A stretch of DNA of 64,000 nucleotides from Chitinilyticum piscinae (GTDB lineage: Bacteria > Pseudomonadota > Gammaproteobacteria > Burkholderiales > Chitinibacteraceae). Below the pieces are notes generated by a model that did no database searches, was not told the origin of the DNA, and saw only the letters and a list, made by a program, of their open reading frames with translations. Each line of letters starts with the position of its first letter. Positions within the stretch are counted from its first letter, which is position 1. Both the position numbers and the translations under genes were made by a program. Of this stretch, positions 61,556-64,000 are shown piece by piece. The stretch covers positions 62,001-126,000 of the forward strand of contig NZ_JADFUA010000007.1 of the NCBI RefSeq assembly GCF_015223195.1, written 5' to 3'.

Positions 61556-62716
61556 CTATGAAGCGACAGGCAAGCGTAATATGAATGTCGCCCCCTGTGT
61601 ACGTGTTGTATCAATCACAACGTCCCCACCCCATCCGACCAGCAGATTGCGTACAATCGCCAGCCCCAGGCCAGTGCCATCCTTTTTGGTTGTATAAAAC
61701 GGCTCGAACAATCGCTCCAACTGCTCGGCAGAAACCCCCGGCCCAGCATCGGAAACAGAAATGCAGGCGTACGATCCATCACGCCAAAGTCTAACCCGCA
61801 ACGGCATCCCAGCAAAAGCAACATGCAAGGCATTGTCGAGCAGATTGCCCAACGCCCCCACCATCTCCCGACGATTCAGCACAGCCGCGACGGCTTCGTC
61901 TTCGATCACACACTCCAGCTGAACTCCTGCCGCATCAATCGCTTCTGACTGCTGTAACAACGCCTCTTTCACCACGTCAGCCAGCAGGCAAGACTCCACT
62001 TCCTGCTGCTGCCCACGAACAAATCGCAGCATATTTCCAATCAATACTTCGAGATGACGCAGCCTGCTCTGTAGCTTGGCAGCAACACGTTGGCGATCCG
62101 GACCGGAAATCTGCTCGGCCTGCAAATGCCCGGCATAAAGCATTGCCGTTGCCAGAGGAGTACGCAGCTGATGCGCCAATCCCGCCGACATTTCGCCCAT
62201 GGCCACCAGTCGCTCATGCCTGGCTAGCGCCTGTTGCATGCGGTGAAAATCCGTCATGTCATTGATTAGCGCCAGACGACATGACTCTTCCGGCACAGGA
62301 CTCTCTGCGAGTGCGAACCAAGCTTCCTTGCCGACCGCCTTGTGCAGTTGCGGCTCTTGTTCGCGCACAGGCTCAAGGTTCGCGGAAACCCAATCAGCCC
62401 ACAAACAATCGGCCAGAAGCCCCGGAAACATTGCTCTTGCAGCTCGATTCAGCGAAGAAATGCGCCCTTCTGCCGAAATTTCCACAACGCCCGCCGGGAG
62501 CTGGTCCAGCAAGGATGACAATCTTCTGGACAAGGCCGCCTTTTCATCCAGCTGCTCGCGCAACTTCCCATTTGCAAGCTCAAGCTGGGATGTCAGAAAA
62601 ACGACCTGCTGCTGCAAATCGGCATACGATGAACTAAGCGCTTTTGAGGCTTCGGCAAACAGAGAGAATGCGGCCTCCAGCTCTTGCGGATCCAGTCGCT
62701 CGCTTTGTGAGTCCAT
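61556..62716 (-). CDS. Soluble PAS-domain sensor histidine kinase (FlrB/FleS-like)
   Basis: The 386-residue kinase has no membrane span. It has an N-terminal coiled coil (about 35-75, SYADLQQQVVFLTSQLELA), a PAS-like domain (AGVVEISAEGRISSLNRAARAMF), a phospho-accepting His in GLAHQLRTPLATAML, and HATPase motifs NLLDNALHVAF, DAGPGVS and GTGLGLAIVRNLL. The layout recalls FlrB/FleS kinases of polar flagella. It lies 121 bases upstream of the STAS gene on the same strand and may feed the receiver domain of the partner-switching protein. Confidence 0.85.
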   Translation of the reverse strand: MDSQSERLDPQELEAAFSLFAEASKALSSSYADLQQQVVFLTSQLELANGKLREQLDEKAALSRRLSSLLDQLPAGVVEISAEGRISSLNRAARAMFPGLLADCLWADWVSANLEPVREQEPQLHKAVGKEAWFALAESPVPEESCRLALINDMTDFHRMQQALARHERLVAMGEMSAGLAHQLRTPLATAMLYAGHLQAEQISGPDRQRVAAKLQSRLRHLEVLIGNMLRFVRGQQQEVESCLLADVVKEALLQQSEAIDAAGVQLECVIEDEAVAAVLNRREMVGALGNLLDNALHVAFAGMPLRVRLWRDGSYACISVSDAGPGVSAEQLERLFEPFYTTKKDGTGLGLAIVRNLLVGWGGDVVIDTTRTQGATFILRLPVAS

Positions 62717-62814
62717 CAGTTCGGCTTCCTTGTTGCTGTGATTCTTTTCGATTATAAAGAGGCGAGATGCTGTGCGGTTTTTCTTCGAAGTACTCACCCA
62801 GCCGTGCCATTTCC

Positions 62815-62841
62815 TCAATCTACGGGTTAAACTGCCGATAA
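62815..62841 (+). promoter_or_regulatory. Sigma-28 (FliA)-type promoter for cheV
   Basis: TCAATCTA (62815-62822) and a perfect GCCGATAA (62834-62841) are 11 bases apart, 43 bases upstream of the cheV start. The -35 part is a weaker match to TAAAGTTT. Confidence 0.6.
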
Positions 62842-62884
62842 CAGTGTTTTCTTATGCACGACCAGGTTCTAACAGGAGGACGTT

Positions 62885-63838
62885 GTGTCTGATCTTCTGA
62901 AAAATATCGATGCCCGAACGAAACTGGCCGGCACCAACAAGCTCGAGATACTGCTGTTCACACTCGGACTGGATCAACGCTCAGGACGCCGCGAGACCTT
63001 CGGGATCAATGTTTTCAAAGTGCGCGAAGTCATGCGCACACCCGAAATCACCCAAGCACCAGAAATGCCCTCATCCGTTGAAGGCATGGTCAGCCTGCGA
63101 GGGACACTGGTTCCGGTCATTGATCTTGCCAAGTATGCGGGAATCAGTACGGAAAGCCGCCCGGAAATCATGATTGTTTCCGAGTACAACGGACATACCC
63201 AGGGTTTTCTGGTCGAAGCTGTCGACACCATCCTGCGGCTTGACTGGTCGGTGATGCGAGTGCCACCGGACATGCTCACCATGCAGATGGGCGGACTGGT
63301 GACCGCAGTGACAGAACTGGAAAATGGCAAGCTTGTCATGATGCTGGACGTCGAAAAAGTACTGGCCGAAACCACGGCTGGCGCAACTGAAATCGATGTC
63401 AATGTCATCATTCAAGACAAAAATTTCGTCACCAAAACAGTCTATTTCGCCGACGACTCGGTGGTGGCTCGCCGCCAGATCGAAATGACACTGGATGCCA
63501 TGCAAGTGCGGCACATGCATGCCATCAACGGGAAGCGCGCCTGGGATGACTTGCTGCGGCTTGCGCAATCAGCGGAGATTCAGGGCAAGCATGTACGGGA
63601 TCTGGTGCAATTAATCCTGACCGACGTGGAAATGCCCGAGATGGATGGTTACATGCTAACCAGAATGATCAAGAGCGATCCCCGGTTTGCCGGCATCCCT
63701 GTGCTGATGCACTCCTCGCTATCCGGTTTATCCAACCAGAAGCTCGGGCATTCGGTCGGTGTTGATGGTTATGTCGCCAAGTTCGAACCCCACAAACTCT
63801 CCGAAACCATCGCCAATTTCCTGCTCAAGGATATGTGA
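62885..63838 (+). CDS. cheV: Chemotaxis protein CheV (first copy)
   Basis: The 317-residue protein joins a CheW-like domain (about 15-165; FGINVFKVREVMRTPEIT; GMVSLRGTLVPVIDL) to a receiver domain (about 185-315; YFADDSVVARRQ, phospho-Asp in LILTDVEMPEMDGYM). CheV couples chemoreceptors to CheA and may damp signalling when phosphorylated. It starts with GTG at 62885, with AGGAGG five bases upstream. Confidence 0.95.
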   Translation: MSDLLKNIDARTKLAGTNKLEILLFTLGLDQRSGRRETFGINVFKVREVMRTPEITQAPEMPSSVEGMVSLRGTLVPVIDLAKYAGISTESRPEIMIVSEYNGHTQGFLVEAVDTILRLDWSVMRVPPDMLTMQMGGLVTAVTELENGKLVMMLDVEKVLAETTAGATEIDVNVIIQDKNFVTKTVYFADDSVVARRQIEMTLDAMQVRHMHAINGKRAWDDLLRLAQSAEIQGKHVRDLVQLILTDVEMPEMDGYMLTRMIKSDPRFAGIPVLMHSSLSGLSNQKLGHSVGVDGYVAKFEPHKLSETIANFLLKDM

Positions 63839-63874
63839 TTCAACGCCAGCCTTACCTGAGAGCGAGTAACCACT

Positions 63875-64000
63875 ATGAGTCAACAAGCTAACCTGCTGGA
63901 AAGTGTCGATGCGCGCACCAAGCTCGCCGGCTCCAACAAGATGGAAATCTTGTTGTTTACCTTGGGCACGCGTGAAATTTTCGGGATTAACGTTTTCAAA
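63875..64000 (+). CDS. cheV: Chemotaxis protein CheV (second copy), truncated by window edge
   Basis: From the ATG at 63875 the first 42 residues (MSQQANLLESVDARTKLAGS onward to FGINVFK) are nearly identical to the N-terminus of the preceding CheV, but lack the LDQRSGRRET insertion. The frame is open to the right edge. It lies 36 bases after the first cheV on the same strand, as a tandem pair. Confidence 0.88.
   Translation, partial: MSQQANLLESVDARTKLAGSNKMEILLFTLGTREIFGINVFK

Overview
The window reads as a chromosomal segment of a GC-rich betaproteobacterium. The carA-carB-greA-DUF4149/yhbY-rlmE-ftsH-folP-glmM order, the DUF1841 and DUF502 proteins, the classical betaproteobacterial porin and the lone tRNA-Ile(CAU) all suit this class, and the gene order suggests Neisseriales (Chromobacteriaceae/Chitinibacteraceae-like). 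Genus cannot be read from the sequence. Nearly everything is housekeeping chromosome. I saw no insertion sequence, prophage, CRISPR array, rRNA operon or replication origin.

Layout. 1-5.1 kb (minus): end of a biotin cluster (bioD partial, bioC), a DedA protein, then yajC-secD-secF. 5.3-5.64 kb (minus): a tRNA-Ile(CAU) gene interrupted in its anticodon loop by a ~251-nt group I intron, with its own promoter and terminator; smpB and a porin follow on plus. 7.5-18.2 kb: M61 peptidase, response-regulator diguanylate cyclase, Hsp15, cupin, a 29-residue hydrophobic ORF, quinone oxidoreductase, ZapE, 2-Cys peroxiredoxin, orphan periplasmic binding protein, GGDEF-EAL protein. 18.2-29 kb: glmM, folP, ftsH, rlmE, yhbY, DUF4149, greA, carB, carA. 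29-38 kb: membrane C13 peptidase and glutathione peroxidase, FIST protein, DUF1841, M48 protease with TPRs, YqaA-like protein, cyaY, lptM, two tandem Crp/Fnr regulators, lipoprotein, folB/plsY. 38-43 kb: nuclease, HpnC, ComEA, metNIQ. 43-50 kb: BCCT transporter, MazG-like pyrophosphohydrolase, DUF5610 protein behind a sigma-28-like promoter, PLP dehydratase divergent from a MocR regulator, DUF502. 50-54 kb: BaiN-like flavoprotein, lysC, alr. 54-59 kb: two binding proteins, one in an operon with a FixJ-type regulator and a PAS histidine kinase. 59.4-64 kb: a partner-switching module (REC-PP2C-HATPase protein plus STAS protein), a soluble histidine kinase, and two tandem cheV genes running off the right edge.

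How parts work together. YajC-SecD-SecF assist the Sec translocon; MetNIQ imports methionine; CarAB, FolP, FolB, GlmM, LysC and Alr feed pyrimidine, folate and cell-wall synthesis. The right end looks like a motility/signalling neighbourhood: cheV and the DUF5610 gene both have sigma-28 (FliA)-like promoters, and the partner-switching pair resembles Pseudomonas HsbR/HsbA, which also lies near cheV.

The most notable observations are the group I intron, a short motif (RGGTATG or RGGTATTG) just after the stop codons of eight genes, two identical-arm palindromes (ATACAT-N4-ATGTAT) upstream of unrelated genes, and the kinase-regulator-binding protein operon. All calls rest on reading the sequence; no database search was run.
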